From the NCBI GenBank assembly GCA_036641395.1, contig JAVWEY010000003.1:10114-74113 (forward strand): a stretch of DNA of 64,000 nucleotides, read 5' to 3'. Origin of the DNA: JAVXTH01 sp036641395 (GTDB lineage Bacteria > Bacillota_I > Bacilli_A > Erysipelotrichales > Erysipelotrichaceae). A model generated the notes under the pieces. That model ran no database searches and was not told the origin of the DNA. It saw nothing but the letters and a program-made list of their open reading frames with translations. Both the position numbers and the translations under genes were made by a program. Below are positions 8,334-15,968 of the stretch, piece after piece; position 1 is the first letter of the stretch, and the number at the start of each line of letters is the position of its first letter.

Positions 8334-9014
8334 TTAAGCTAATATCATTGCCGTTAAATCCATTGGATCAACAATTACACCATCTTTATAGACACGCATA
8401 TTTCCAGAAGCAATTTCATCAATTAGAATTACTTCATCTTGATAGAAACCATATTCAAATTTAATATCATATAAATCTAATCCTTTTTCTTTTAAATCAT
8501 CAGCGACAATCTTTGTGATTGCAAGGGTTTTAGCCTTTACTTCGTCAAATTGTTTTTCACTCATTACGTGAAGTGCAACAAGTCCCTCTTTGGTAACAAT
8601 TGGATCCCCAAGATCATCGTTTTTAAAGGTCATTTCAACGTAACCACCATCAAGAACTGCACCTTCTTGTACATAGTCTTGATAACGACGATAGAAGCTT
8701 CCTACGGCACGATAACGACAAATTACTTCAAGTCCTTTGCCAAAAGTCGTAGCTGGTAATACTTCCATTTCACATTTATCTACATCAGCCTTAACATATT
8801 GCGTTTTAATTCCGGCTGCATGAATCTTTTCAAAATAATAAATACTTGTACGTAAATTAGCACGGCCAATTCCTTCAATTTGTAATCCAACGGTATTCGC
8901 ACCTGGATCAAACACTCCATTTTCACCGGTTACATCATCTTTAAAGGCTAGTAAATAATTACCATTATCTAAAGCAAAAACGTTTTTAGTCTTACCTTCA
9001 TACACTTTTTTCAT
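8334..9014 (-). CDS. purC: SAICAR synthetase (phosphoribosylaminoimidazole-succinocarboxamide synthase)
   Basis: Joins aspartate to CAIR in purine synthesis. At 226 residues it is close to the bacterial norm. It has the family opening KKVYEGKTKNVF, the LAFKDDVTGENG ATP-site motif, EVICRYRAVGSFYRRY and the late DIKFEYGFYQDEVILIDEI metal/ATP segment. A GGAGG lies upstream of the ATG. It stands alone: no other pur gene is nearby, although purC is usually in a pur operon. Confidence 0.95.
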   Translation of the reverse strand: MKKVYEGKTKNVFALDNGNYLLAFKDDVTGENGVFDPGANTVGLQIEGIGRANLRTSIYYFEKIHAAGIKTQYVKADVDKCEMEVLPATTFGKGLEVICRYRAVGSFYRRYQDYVQEGAVLDGGYVEMTFKNDDLGDPIVTKEGLVALHVMSEKQFDEVKAKTLAITKIVADDLKEKGLDLYDIKFEYGFYQDEVILIDEIASGNMRVYKDGVIVDPMDLTAMILA

Positions 9015-9101
9015 CGCGGTTGCGCCTCCATCTGTTTTTAACAGGATTATTTTATCACATGCAACATGACACGTATAGTAATTTAAACAAAAAAATGAAA
9101 A

Positions 9102-10148
9102 TTATAAATTAATAAAAGGACGATAATACAAATCATAATCAAGTTTTTCATTGATTTTATTTAATCCTTCTAAAAATGCATCTAAATCAAAAATAGCCAA
9201 ATCAATATAACAATATGTCGTTCCAATTGCACTACCAATTGTTCTCGCAATCCATAATGGATATAATAATTCATGAATTTGCTTTTCTAATTGTGAATTA
9301 ATCAGTGCAATATTCTCTCCATTTTGCTTATGTTCATAATATAAATATCCATATTCTCCACCTTTTTCTTTAAAATCACGACAGGTTTCAAACTCATCAT
9401 TTTGAACTTCCTCAAATAGTTGAGAATTTGATGTCGCTACTACTACCATATCCTTACGAACACCAATTCCTTTTAATTCTTCATTCAATTTATATACGTT
9501 ATATATTTGTGTTGGATAATGATATTCATGCCAATCTTTATCGATAATAATATCACAAATATCTTCATAGAAATTAGGCAGTAACACAACATTTTCTTCA
9601 TCACTTTCTTGATCAATTATTTCAACACTAGCAATACGTGCTTCTATTTCTAATTCACCAACAAAGAGTTCTAACATATAACTCGTAATCTGATTTTTTC
9701 TTAATTCCTCCATATCCTTAAAGGCTGGACAATAGATTTTTGTATGGATTGCTTTTAAATTATCATCTATTGTATAATATACTTTAAAATCTAAGCCAGT
9801 ATATTCTTTATCTTTTATAGATAATGTCATATGCATTGAGCGATGACTACAAGGATGGCGATAACTATTAATAATCCAGTGTTCGCTTACTTCCTCTGGT
9901 GCACTTTTCATCATAACTTCGACAATATACTGTGCCGTTTTATTTGCACCAGTATCAAAAGTACATTCAAAGAAATCATCGGATTCCTCTACTTCCATCG
10001 AACATGAGGCAAGTTTCATTAGCTCGTCATTTAATTCATCAACTATTTCATGAATCGTACTACGATCATCTGCACGCAATGCATTTTCTAACTTTGTTTG
10101 ATTTTTTTTAAAGTTCAACCAAAATTTCAGAATTTTCTTTCTCAACAT
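9102..10148 (-). CDS. Uncharacterised 348-residue protein
   Basis: I do not recognise the family. The protein is soluble (no membrane segment or signal peptide), acidic and has a short basic N-terminus followed by a charged helical region. The segment HWIINSYRHPCSHRSMHMTLSIKDK and the C-terminal half, rich in aromatic residues (TTYCYIDLAIFDLDAFLEGLN), suggest a globular enzyme-like fold but show no catalytic motif I can name. The start is well supported: GGGAGG lies nine bases before the ATG, inside the end of the GNAT gene, so the two frames overlap by 41 bases and are probably translationally coupled. Confidence 0.75.
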   Translation of the reverse strand: MLRKKILKFWLNFKKNQTKLENALRADDRSTIHEIVDELNDELMKLASCSMEVEESDDFFECTFDTGANKTAQYIVEVMMKSAPEEVSEHWIINSYRHPCSHRSMHMTLSIKDKEYTGLDFKVYYTIDDNLKAIHTKIYCPAFKDMEELRKNQITSYMLELFVGELEIEARIASVEIIDQESDEENVVLLPNFYEDICDIIIDKDWHEYHYPTQIYNVYKLNEELKGIGVRKDMVVVATSNSQLFEEVQNDEFETCRDFKEKGGEYGYLYYEHKQNGENIALINSQLEKQIHELLYPLWIARTIGSAIGTTYCYIDLAIFDLDAFLEGLNKINEKLDYDLYYRPFINL

Positions 10149-10785
10149 GATTTAATTCCTCCCATTTTTTCATCATACAATATTGAACGACATCATAATC
10201 ATCATGAGAAATCGTTTTCATTAAAGTAAATCCATAATGCTCATAATATGTTACATTATCTCGATTATTTGTTTCAACACTAATATCCAATTGATGATCA
10301 TAAGCATATTGAATTAATGTCTTCATTAATTCAGCACTAAAACCTTTCTTTTGTTTTGCTTTCTTTGTATAGATTAAATCAAGATGTAAATAAGGTTGAT
10401 TCTCAAAGTCTTTAACCCAACTACTAGTAAACATACCATAACATTTTAAGGCATGAATTGCTTCATCTAAATTTTGAATATCTTTTAATAATAGTACTAA
10501 TTTTAAATTAAAACAAAGTAAGCGCCATGCATAATAGATTTTATTATTTTTACGATCATCAAAGACAATCATAACTGAGTTAAGTTTTTTACTATCACTA
10601 TAAAAGTGAGCAAATGGTTGAATTGCCTTAATATAATAGCGTAAGAAACGTGTCATAATCGCCAATCGTTTCTTTTTATTAGGAAATACTACTTCAAACA
10701 AAGGATCATTTTTAAAGTTTTTTGCCATTTCTATATGTATTTTTTTAATATCTTCATCATTTAAATTATATAAATTTTCAATCAC
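10108..10785 (-). CDS. GNAT-family N-acetyltransferase
   Basis: A 225-residue acetyltransferase. The acyl-CoA-binding region appears as LHLDLIYTKKAKQKKGFSAELMKTLIQYA, a relaxed version of the usual Q/RxxGxG/A loop (here KQKKGF), followed by VETNNRDNVTYYEHYGFTLM, the typical beta-strand and YxxxGF ending. The substrate is unknown. Its first codons overlap the end of the Gfo/Idh/MocA gene by eight bases and its end overlaps the next gene by 41, forming a tight three-gene unit. Confidence 0.85.
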   Translation of the reverse strand: MIENLYNLNDEDIKKIHIEMAKNFKNDPLFEVVFPNKKKRLAIMTRFLRYYIKAIQPFAHFYSDSKKLNSVMIVFDDRKNNKIYYAWRLLCFNLKLVLLLKDIQNLDEAIHALKCYGMFTSSWVKDFENQPYLHLDLIYTKKAKQKKGFSAELMKTLIQYAYDHQLDISVETNNRDNVTYYEHYGFTLMKTISHDDYDVVQYCMMKKWEELNHVEKENSEILVEL

Positions 10786-11737
10786 TAAGGTTTACGCTCC
10801 TTTCCATTATTCTAAGATTTTGATAAGAAGCATTTTCACTCATAATATCATTTTCTACTTTATGATTTAAAAGATCATTTACAAAAGCTTGAATCTCATA
10901 TTTAAATTCATCTTTATTATGCTTTTCTTCAAAAATTGTTACCTTATCACCTTGATGTAAATAAGCTTTATCACATTTCCAAAAGTCGGGAATTTCAATG
11001 TAGCCATCTTCTCCATAAATATAAGCAATATTCTTAGTTGAAATCCCAATTCCACCACGAATACTAGCCATTAAACCATTTTCATAAGTTAGTAATACTT
11101 GCGTTAAATCATCCACTCCACTCGTATTTAAAAGTGAAGTTGATTTAAAATCAATGACTGGTGAATTAGCCAAGTAATTACAATAACCCAAAGGATAAAT
11201 ACCAACATCATATAAACCTCCACCACCATATTTTTTTGTATAAACCCAATGATCTTTTTCACCATCAAACTTATAACAATAACTTCCTTCTAAGTAGCGA
11301 ACCTTTCCAATTAAACCTGTTTCCATCCATTTCTTTACTTGTTTTGTGACAGGAAGAAAATTAGCTTTAAATGCTTCCATTAATAATAATTGATGTTCTT
11401 TGGCATATTGAAAGGCAACCTTAACCTGCTTACTATGAACCATAAAAGGTTTTTCACACATGACATGCTTTCCATGTCTTAAGGCTTCCATAACCATATC
11501 AAAATGAGCCTGAGTCGGTGTTGCGATATATACTGCATCTACATTTTTATCCTCTAAACATGCTTCATAACTACCATAAGCATGAGGAATATTATATTCA
11601 ATTTGAAATGCTTCTGCTTTATTTAAAGAACGAGCAGCTACACCATATAATTCTAATTCTTCTACTTGTTTCATTCCTTTAACGACACGTTTAGAAATGT
11701 TACCAGGTCCCAAGATTGCGAATCTAATTTTAGACAT
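10778..11737 (-). CDS. Gfo/Idh/MocA family NAD(P)-dependent oxidoreductase
   Basis: A 319-residue sugar or cyclitol dehydrogenase-like protein. The N-terminal Rossmann fold begins FAILGPGNISKRVV, and AVYIATPTQAHFDMVMEALRHGKHVMCEKPF contains the diagnostic EKP with its catalytic lysine. The later GGGGLYDVGIYPL holds the conserved GxxxDxGxYP motif with the substrate-site aspartate. The specific substrate cannot be told from sequence. First gene of a three-gene cluster with the GNAT gene and the unknown 348-residue protein. Confidence 0.9.
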   Translation of the reverse strand: MSKIRFAILGPGNISKRVVKGMKQVEELELYGVAARSLNKAEAFQIEYNIPHAYGSYEACLEDKNVDAVYIATPTQAHFDMVMEALRHGKHVMCEKPFMVHSKQVKVAFQYAKEHQLLLMEAFKANFLPVTKQVKKWMETGLIGKVRYLEGSYCYKFDGEKDHWVYTKKYGGGGLYDVGIYPLGYCNYLANSPVIDFKSTSLLNTSGVDDLTQVLLTYENGLMASIRGGIGISTKNIAYIYGEDGYIEIPDFWKCDKAYLHQGDKVTIFEEKHNKDEFKYEIQAFVNDLLNHKVENDIMSENASYQNLRIMERSVNLSD

Positions 11738-11806
11738 ATCATCACCTCGAAACCCATTATATCATAATATATCAAATCTTATGATAATAAAAATTGATAA
11801 TGCAAT

Positions 11807-11838
11807 CAAAAAAAGCACTTAACAAATCATAAGTGCTT
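11807..11838 (-). terminator. Terminator of the spoIIA operon
   Basis: AAGCACTTA (minus-strand reading from 11838) and TAAGTGCTT pair around an eight-base loop and are followed by a T7 run. The stem contains the sigF stop codon. Confidence 0.85.
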
Positions 11839-12544
11839 CTCTAAGCTTCTCAATAATCTTCTTTTCTAAGCGGGATACTTGAACTTGTGATATCTGCAGT
11901 TTTAGGGCAATTTCATCTTGTTTCATTCCTAAATCATAACGATAATAAAGAATTAAACGCTCTCTTTGACTTAAGTTACTTATTTCTTTATCAAGTGATA
12001 AACGTAAAACAATATCTTCTTCAGAATTATTTGCGACTTTATCGGATAAATGTATTTCATTCCCATCTTTTTCATAAATTGGTTCATCTAAAGAATATAT
12101 AAACTGATTTGCTTCAAAAGCTAAAATTACATCACTCACATCAATTACCATATAATCAGCTATTTCTTGATACGTTACATCTCGATTATATACTTGCGTT
12201 AATTGCTCTTTCACTTTCGTCATTTTTAAATAACCTTCTTTTAATGATCGAGAAATACGCATCGTACCATCATCCCGAAAAAAGCGTTTAATTTCTCCCA
12301 TAATAACTGGTACTGCATAAGTGGAAAACTTTACTTCATAACTTATATCAAACTTATTAATAGCTTTCATTAAACCAATACACCCAATCTGAAATAACTC
12401 ATCACTTCCTAAACGGCTATGTGAAAAGCGTTTCACAATTGCATAAACAAGCGGAGTATTTGCCTTTACAAATTCTTCCTTTAGTTCATCATTACCATTT
12501 TGAATTTCTATAATTGCTTTTTCATTATCGATGATTTCCATCAT
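11819..12544 (-). CDS. sigF: Forespore sigma factor SigF
   Basis: The first compartment-specific sigma factor of sporulation, held inactive by SpoIIAB. About 241 residues. Region 2 is clear (NTPLVYAIVKRFSHSR, DELFQIGCIGLMKAINKFD, FSTYAVPVIMGEIKRFFRDD), and region 4 ends with MKQDEIALKLQISQVQVSRLEKKI. This is the third gene of the classic spoIIAA-spoIIAB-sigF order. The start overlaps the end of spoIIAB by about 20 bases; GTG at 12550 and ATG at 12544 or 12541 are all possible. I choose 12544, which follows the GAG-rich stretch. Confidence 0.95.
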   Translation of the reverse strand: MMEIIDNEKAIIEIQNGNDELKEEFVKANTPLVYAIVKRFSHSRLGSDELFQIGCIGLMKAINKFDISYEVKFSTYAVPVIMGEIKRFFRDDGTMRISRSLKEGYLKMTKVKEQLTQVYNRDVTYQEIADYMVIDVSDVILAFEANQFIYSLDEPIYEKDGNEIHLSDKVANNSEEDIVLRLSLDKEISNLSQRERLILYYRYDLGMKQDEIALKLQISQVQVSRLEKKIIEKLREALMIC

Positions 12545-12962
12545 GCTCACTCAATCTCTTATGGATCGTAATACATGTCCCCTTGTTAATCGTGGAATCA
12601 ATATGAAATTCATCGGCAAAGGTAGCCATAATGGTAAGACCCATACCACTTCTCTCTAAATGTTCTTTACTTGTATATAATGGTTGCATTGCTTGATCAA
12701 TATCTTCAATACCACAACCCTCATCCTCAACAACAATCAAAACTTCTCTAGCATCATATTCCATATGTAACGTAATAATACCTTCAGGATTATCTTCATA
12801 CCCATGAATCATTGCATTCACTACCGCCTCAGCTATCATTGTTTTTATTTCCATTACTTCTTCAAGACTTGGATTCAGTGGCATTAAAAATGCAATCGCA
12901 CTGGTCCGGGCAAATGCTTCATTTTCTAATTTAGCGACAAAGTTTAATGTCATTGTATTCAT
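12525..12962 (-). CDS. spoIIAB: Anti-sigma F factor / serine kinase SpoIIAB
   Basis: A GHKL-type kinase of 145 residues that binds SigF and phosphorylates SpoIIAA. The ATP-binding boxes are intact: the N-box EAVVNAMIHGYE, the G1 box DEGCGIEDI and the G2 box ERSGMGLTIM. It overlaps spoIIAA by four bases and sigF by about 20, so the stoichiometry of the three is probably set by translational coupling. Confidence 0.97.
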   Translation of the reverse strand: MNTMTLNFVAKLENEAFARTSAIAFLMPLNPSLEEVMEIKTMIAEAVVNAMIHGYEDNPEGIITLHMEYDAREVLIVVEDEGCGIEDIDQAMQPLYTSKEHLERSGMGLTIMATFADEFHIDSTINKGTCITIHKRLSEHDGNHR

Positions 12963-13276
12963 ATCTTTACCTCATTTCTTTCATACTCAATTATTTGAAA
13001 TATTCCTGACATGTGAAATAGCGCTTTATTTGATGTTGACAAATTACAAAGAATTAATCTCGCATGATATTTAGATAATTGTTTATAACGTGCTAATACA
13101 AAACCAATTCCAGTACTATCGACAAAACTTATTTCCTCAAAGTCCATTTTCACAATTGCAGGATGATATCGATCAATTAAATCAATACATATTTGCTTTA
13201 GATTACTTAAAGTTAAATTGTCTAAATCACCATAGAAATAGAAATAAAGTGTGTTACCAATTAATTTATGTTTCAT
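12959..13276 (-). CDS. spoIIAA: Anti-sigma F factor antagonist SpoIIAA
   Basis: A 105-residue STAS-domain protein that releases SigF from SpoIIAB. The phosphorylation site is the conserved serine in ISFVDSTGIGFVLARY. A strong ribosome binding site (GGAGGG) precedes the ATG. The gene is separated from dacF upstream by a terminator, so the spoIIA genes likely have their own promoter in 13277-13355. I could not identify a convincing SigH signal there, only a weak GATAAT -10 near 13300. Confidence 0.95.
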   Translation of the reverse strand: MKHKLIGNTLYFYFYGDLDNLTLSNLKQICIDLIDRYHPAIVKMDFEEISFVDSTGIGFVLARYKQLSKYHARLILCNLSTSNKALFHMSGIFQIIEYERNEVKI

Positions 13277-13355
13277 AAGTTTATCCCTCCAAATATTATC
13301 CTATCACTTTTTAAAAGCTTACAGTAGAAATGCGACAAAGCATCTGTTGCTTCGA

Positions 13356-13381
13356 CAAAAAAAGATGCGCAAGCACATCTT
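13356..13381 (-). terminator. Terminator of dacF
   Basis: On the minus strand AAGATG and CATCTT pair around TGCTTGCG and are followed by T7. The stem begins at the dacF stop. It separates dacF from the spoIIA genes. Confidence 0.8.
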
Positions 13382-14537
13382 ATGATAGGATTCTTTTGAT
13401 TGATTTAAGTAAGATATCAAAATAATTCAAAGCAATAATATCGCTATCAATATATAAATCCGTCTTTATTTTATAACCATTATCCATTTCAATATTAACT
13501 GAACCAATTACATCTCCTTTTTTAAAAGGAACATTACCATTTAATAATTCAATTTTACGTTTACGCTCTTTTGCCTCTTTTCCTTTTTCAAATAAATACG
13601 TTACATCATCCTTTAAACGTAAATTAGCATGCTTTGGTTTTCCTTTATCAAAGGTAAGTTTTTGAATGATTTTATTTTTATTCATTAAAATTCCGGTTGA
13701 AAATTGTGAAAAGCCATAATCAAGCATTTGTTTACTTTCTGTATTACGCATTTTGGAATTTGGTTCTCCCATGACAACGGATATTAAACGTAAGTTATCT
13801 TTCTTCGCACTTACCGTAATACAACTTCTTGCTTCTTGAGTAAAACCTGTTTTAAGACCATCGACACCTGGATATTGTTTTAGTAATTTATTGGTATTAA
13901 CTAGCCAGAATTTCTTATCACTTTTCTCTCTAATATAAGCATCGTATTTCGAAGTGACGCTTAATAAATCTTTACCGCCAACTTCAATTAATGCTTTTGC
14001 TATGATTGCCATATCTTTTGCGCATGAATAGTGCTTAGGATCATGTAAACCTGTTGCATTGACAAAATTAGTATTTGTGAGTTTCAATGCTTTTCCCTTT
14101 TCATTCATTCTTTCCACAAAATGTTCATTGCTTCCCGCAATCATTTCTCCGATTGCCACCATCGCATCATTTGCGGATGCGATACAGATTGCTTTCAATA
14201 AATCCCGTGCACTCATCGTCTCATTTACTTCAAGAAAGACCTGTGAGCCCCCCATACTAGCCGCTAACTCACTTGTCGTAACTTTATCACTCCACTTTAG
14301 TTTACCTGCTTGATGTGCCTCATATAGAAGTAATAAACCCATCATCTTGGTCATACTAGCCGGATATAAACGATCTGTTTCATGTTTTGCGTAAATAACT
14401 TTGCCACTATTATATTCGATTAAATAGGCACTTAATGCATTAGGTGCTAAATCAATTTCAGTTGCATGAGTTGGAATTATCATAAATATATTTATACATA
14501 CAGATAAACTTAAAATAATAATCAATATTTTTTTCAT
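13380..14537 (-). CDS. dacF: Sporulation-type D-alanyl-D-alanine carboxypeptidase DacF
   Basis: An S11 serine peptidase that trims the terminal D-Ala from peptidoglycan side chains. With a start at 14537 (GAGG ribosome site upstream) it has 385 residues and an N-terminal signal peptide ending near PTHATE; the upstream in-frame codons in a longer frame have no ribosome site. The catalytic motifs are complete: SMTK (Ser61, Lys64), SAN in IASANDAM, and KTG in GVDGLKTGFT. The C-terminal beta-rich domain is present. Its place directly before spoIIAA-spoIIAB-sigF matches Bacillus dacF, which is forespore-expressed. Confidence 0.92.
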   Translation of the reverse strand: MKKILIIILSLSVCINIFMIIPTHATEIDLAPNALSAYLIEYNSGKVIYAKHETDRLYPASMTKMMGLLLLYEAHQAGKLKWSDKVTTSELAASMGGSQVFLEVNETMSARDLLKAICIASANDAMVAIGEMIAGSNEHFVERMNEKGKALKLTNTNFVNATGLHDPKHYSCAKDMAIIAKALIEVGGKDLLSVTSKYDAYIREKSDKKFWLVNTNKLLKQYPGVDGLKTGFTQEARSCITVSAKKDNLRLISVVMGEPNSKMRNTESKQMLDYGFSQFSTGILMNKNKIIQKLTFDKGKPKHANLRLKDDVTYLFEKGKEAKERKRKIELLNGNVPFKKGDVIGSVNIEMDNGYKIKTDLYIDSDIIALNYFDILLKSIKRILS

Positions 14538-14555
14538 ATTTTCTACCTCAATAAA

Positions 14556-14583
14556 TAATATGAAACATTTATCAATATTATAC
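14556..14583 (-). promoter_or_regulatory. Candidate forespore (SigF/SigG) promoter of dacF
   Basis: Reading the minus strand, GTATA (14583-14579) and CATATTA (14562-14556) resemble the SigG signals GnATR and CATnnTA, but the spacer is 16 bases rather than 17-18. In Bacillus dacF is under SigF/SigG control, which is consistent. A by-eye match only. Confidence 0.35.
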
Positions 14584-14591
14584 ATAAGCCT

Positions 14592-14618
14592 AAAAAAAAA
14601 TGACTCAAAAAGAGTCAT
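14592..14618 (-). terminator. Terminator of the lipoprotein-ytgP-rsuA-folA operon
   Basis: On the minus strand ATGACTC and GAGTCAT form a seven-base stem with a five-base loop, followed by a run of nine T. It is the first strong terminator after the operon that begins near 18119. Confidence 0.85.
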
Positions 14619-14671
14619 CAATCAATTAAATATTCTAAGCTTTACACGACTCACATCACAAGCAATTATCA

Positions 14672-14800
14672 TTATTTATCTATATGATTTGCTTGGTGAT
14701 GATATTTTCTCATTCTTGCCAGATAAATTGTTGGAAATACAATCGAAGAAACGGCAATCGTAAGTAATGACAAACTCACAATAATCTCATATAAGCTCAT
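14672..14800 (-). CDS. Small membrane protein (42 residues), coupled to dihydrofolate reductase
   Basis: Below common ORF length cut-offs, but well supported. GAGGAG lies seven to eight bases upstream of the ATG, and the ATG overlaps the reductase stop as ATGA. The product starts MSLYEIIVSLSLL, continues as one hydrophobic segment (about residues 5-28) and ends in a basic, His-rich tail (ARMRKYHHQANHIDK). That predicts a single-pass protein with the basic tail in the cytoplasm. A terminator follows 54 bases after the stop. Function unknown; not recognised as a known toxin. Confidence 0.72.
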   Translation of the reverse strand: MSLYEIIVSLSLLTIAVSSIVFPTIYLARMRKYHHQANHIDK

Positions 14801-15273
14801 AAATTTTCTCCTCTACGATAATGTTTTAAAGTAAAATTATTATTCTCAATTATCGATTCACAATAAAACATAGATAAATCTAAATCTAAATAAGTATCTC
14901 CCTCATGAATTCCAGGAATAATCGATACATACATTTCATCTACATAATCATAAGCTAATTCATATATTTGTTTACCTCCACAAATATATAAATTCTTTCC
15001 TTCATCTTTAAATTGCTTTATCATTGAAATTGGATTCAAACATACACATCCATCCCTTTGATCTATCTTAAAATCAGCATGACTCGTTACAACATGTACA
15101 TAACGATTTAATAATGGTTTTGGTAAATGTTCAAAGGTAGTGCGTCCCATTAGAACCTCACTATCTTTTGTTTTATGAGCAAACCAGTTTAAATCATCTT
15201 GATTATGCCAAGCCATTTTACCACGACTTCCGATTAATCCACTTTCATCAATTGCGACAATTAATATAATCAA
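14797..15273 (-). CDS. folA: Dihydrofolate reductase
   Basis: Reduces dihydrofolate with NADPH; target of trimethoprim. At 158 residues it has the usual length. It opens with ILIVAIDESGLIGSRGKMAWHNQDDLNWF, in which WHNQDDL corresponds to the WxLPxDL substrate-binding segment. LMGRTTFEHLP and NLYICGGKQIYELA are the two NADPH-binding motifs. It overlaps the pseudouridine synthase gene by four bases. No thyA is adjacent, unlike in many bacteria. Confidence 0.95.
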   Translation of the reverse strand: MIILIVAIDESGLIGSRGKMAWHNQDDLNWFAHKTKDSEVLMGRTTFEHLPKPLLNRYVHVVTSHADFKIDQRDGCVCLNPISMIKQFKDEGKNLYICGGKQIYELAYDYVDEMYVSIIPGIHEGDTYLDLDLSMFYCESIIENNNFTLKHYRRGENL

Positions 15274-15968
15274 TTGGATTTACCTTTTAAACATTCAATT
15301 TCTTTTAAAGATAATTCTCGATATTCTCCAAGTTTTAATGCTTCATCTAATTCTAATTCCCCAAAAGCTATCCTAGATAATTCAATTACTTCATTACCAA
15401 CTGCTTTCATCATTCTTTTTACTTGGTGAAATTTTCCTTCTTGTATTGTTAAATGGATACATCTTTCACTTATTACTTCAACCCTTGCTGGTTTATAATT
15501 ATCATCCTCATAAGCAACACCTTGAATTAATAAATCAATTTGTTGTTGATCAATTGGTAAAGCTAATTGCACTTGATATACCTTGTTTTTATGATACTTA
15601 GGTGATAATAAACAATGTGCTAATTCTCCATCGTTACTAATAATTAATAAACCAGTTGTATCAACATCAAGTCGTCCAATCGGAAATAAATCAGTTCTTT
15701 GATCTTCTAATAAAGATAAAACAGTCGGATAAACATTATCTTTTGTAGCACTAACAACACCTTTAGGCTTATGTAACATATAATATACAAATTGTTGATA
15801 GTTAATTCTTTCATCATTCCATAATATTTCATCACTGTTTTCATCAATATGAAAACTCTCGTCTTTTATCACTATATTATTTACTTTGATCTGTGAAGAA
15901 CGAACTAATTTCTTAACATCTTTTCGACTCATTAATAAAGCATGGGATAAATATTTATCAAGACGCAT
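15270..15968 (-). CDS. RsuA/RluB-type rRNA pseudouridine synthase
   Basis: A 232-residue enzyme that isomerises a uridine in rRNA. The N-terminal S4 RNA-binding domain is MRLDKYLSHALLMSRKDVKKLV. The catalytic aspartate is in FPIGRLDVDTTGLLIISNDG, and GKFHQVKRMMKAVGNEV is the conserved late motif. Which nucleotide it modifies cannot be told; the neighbour order with the ytgP-type flippase matches Bacillus ytzG. It overlaps ytgP by 11 bases and folA by four. Confidence 0.92.
   Translation of the reverse strand: MRLDKYLSHALLMSRKDVKKLVRSSQIKVNNIVIKDESFHIDENSDEILWNDERINYQQFVYYMLHKPKGVVSATKDNVYPTVLSLLEDQRTDLFPIGRLDVDTTGLLIISNDGELAHCLLSPKYHKNKVYQVQLALPIDQQQIDLLIQGVAYEDDNYKPARVEVISERCIHLTIQEGKFHQVKRMMKAVGNEVIELSRIAFGELELDEALKLGEYRELSLKEIECLKGKSN

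Noticed and set aside
14560..14763. Plus-strand ORF of 67 codons between dacF and folA
   Set aside because: No ribosome site, and it runs antisense through a terminator and the better supported 42-codon minus-strand gene.
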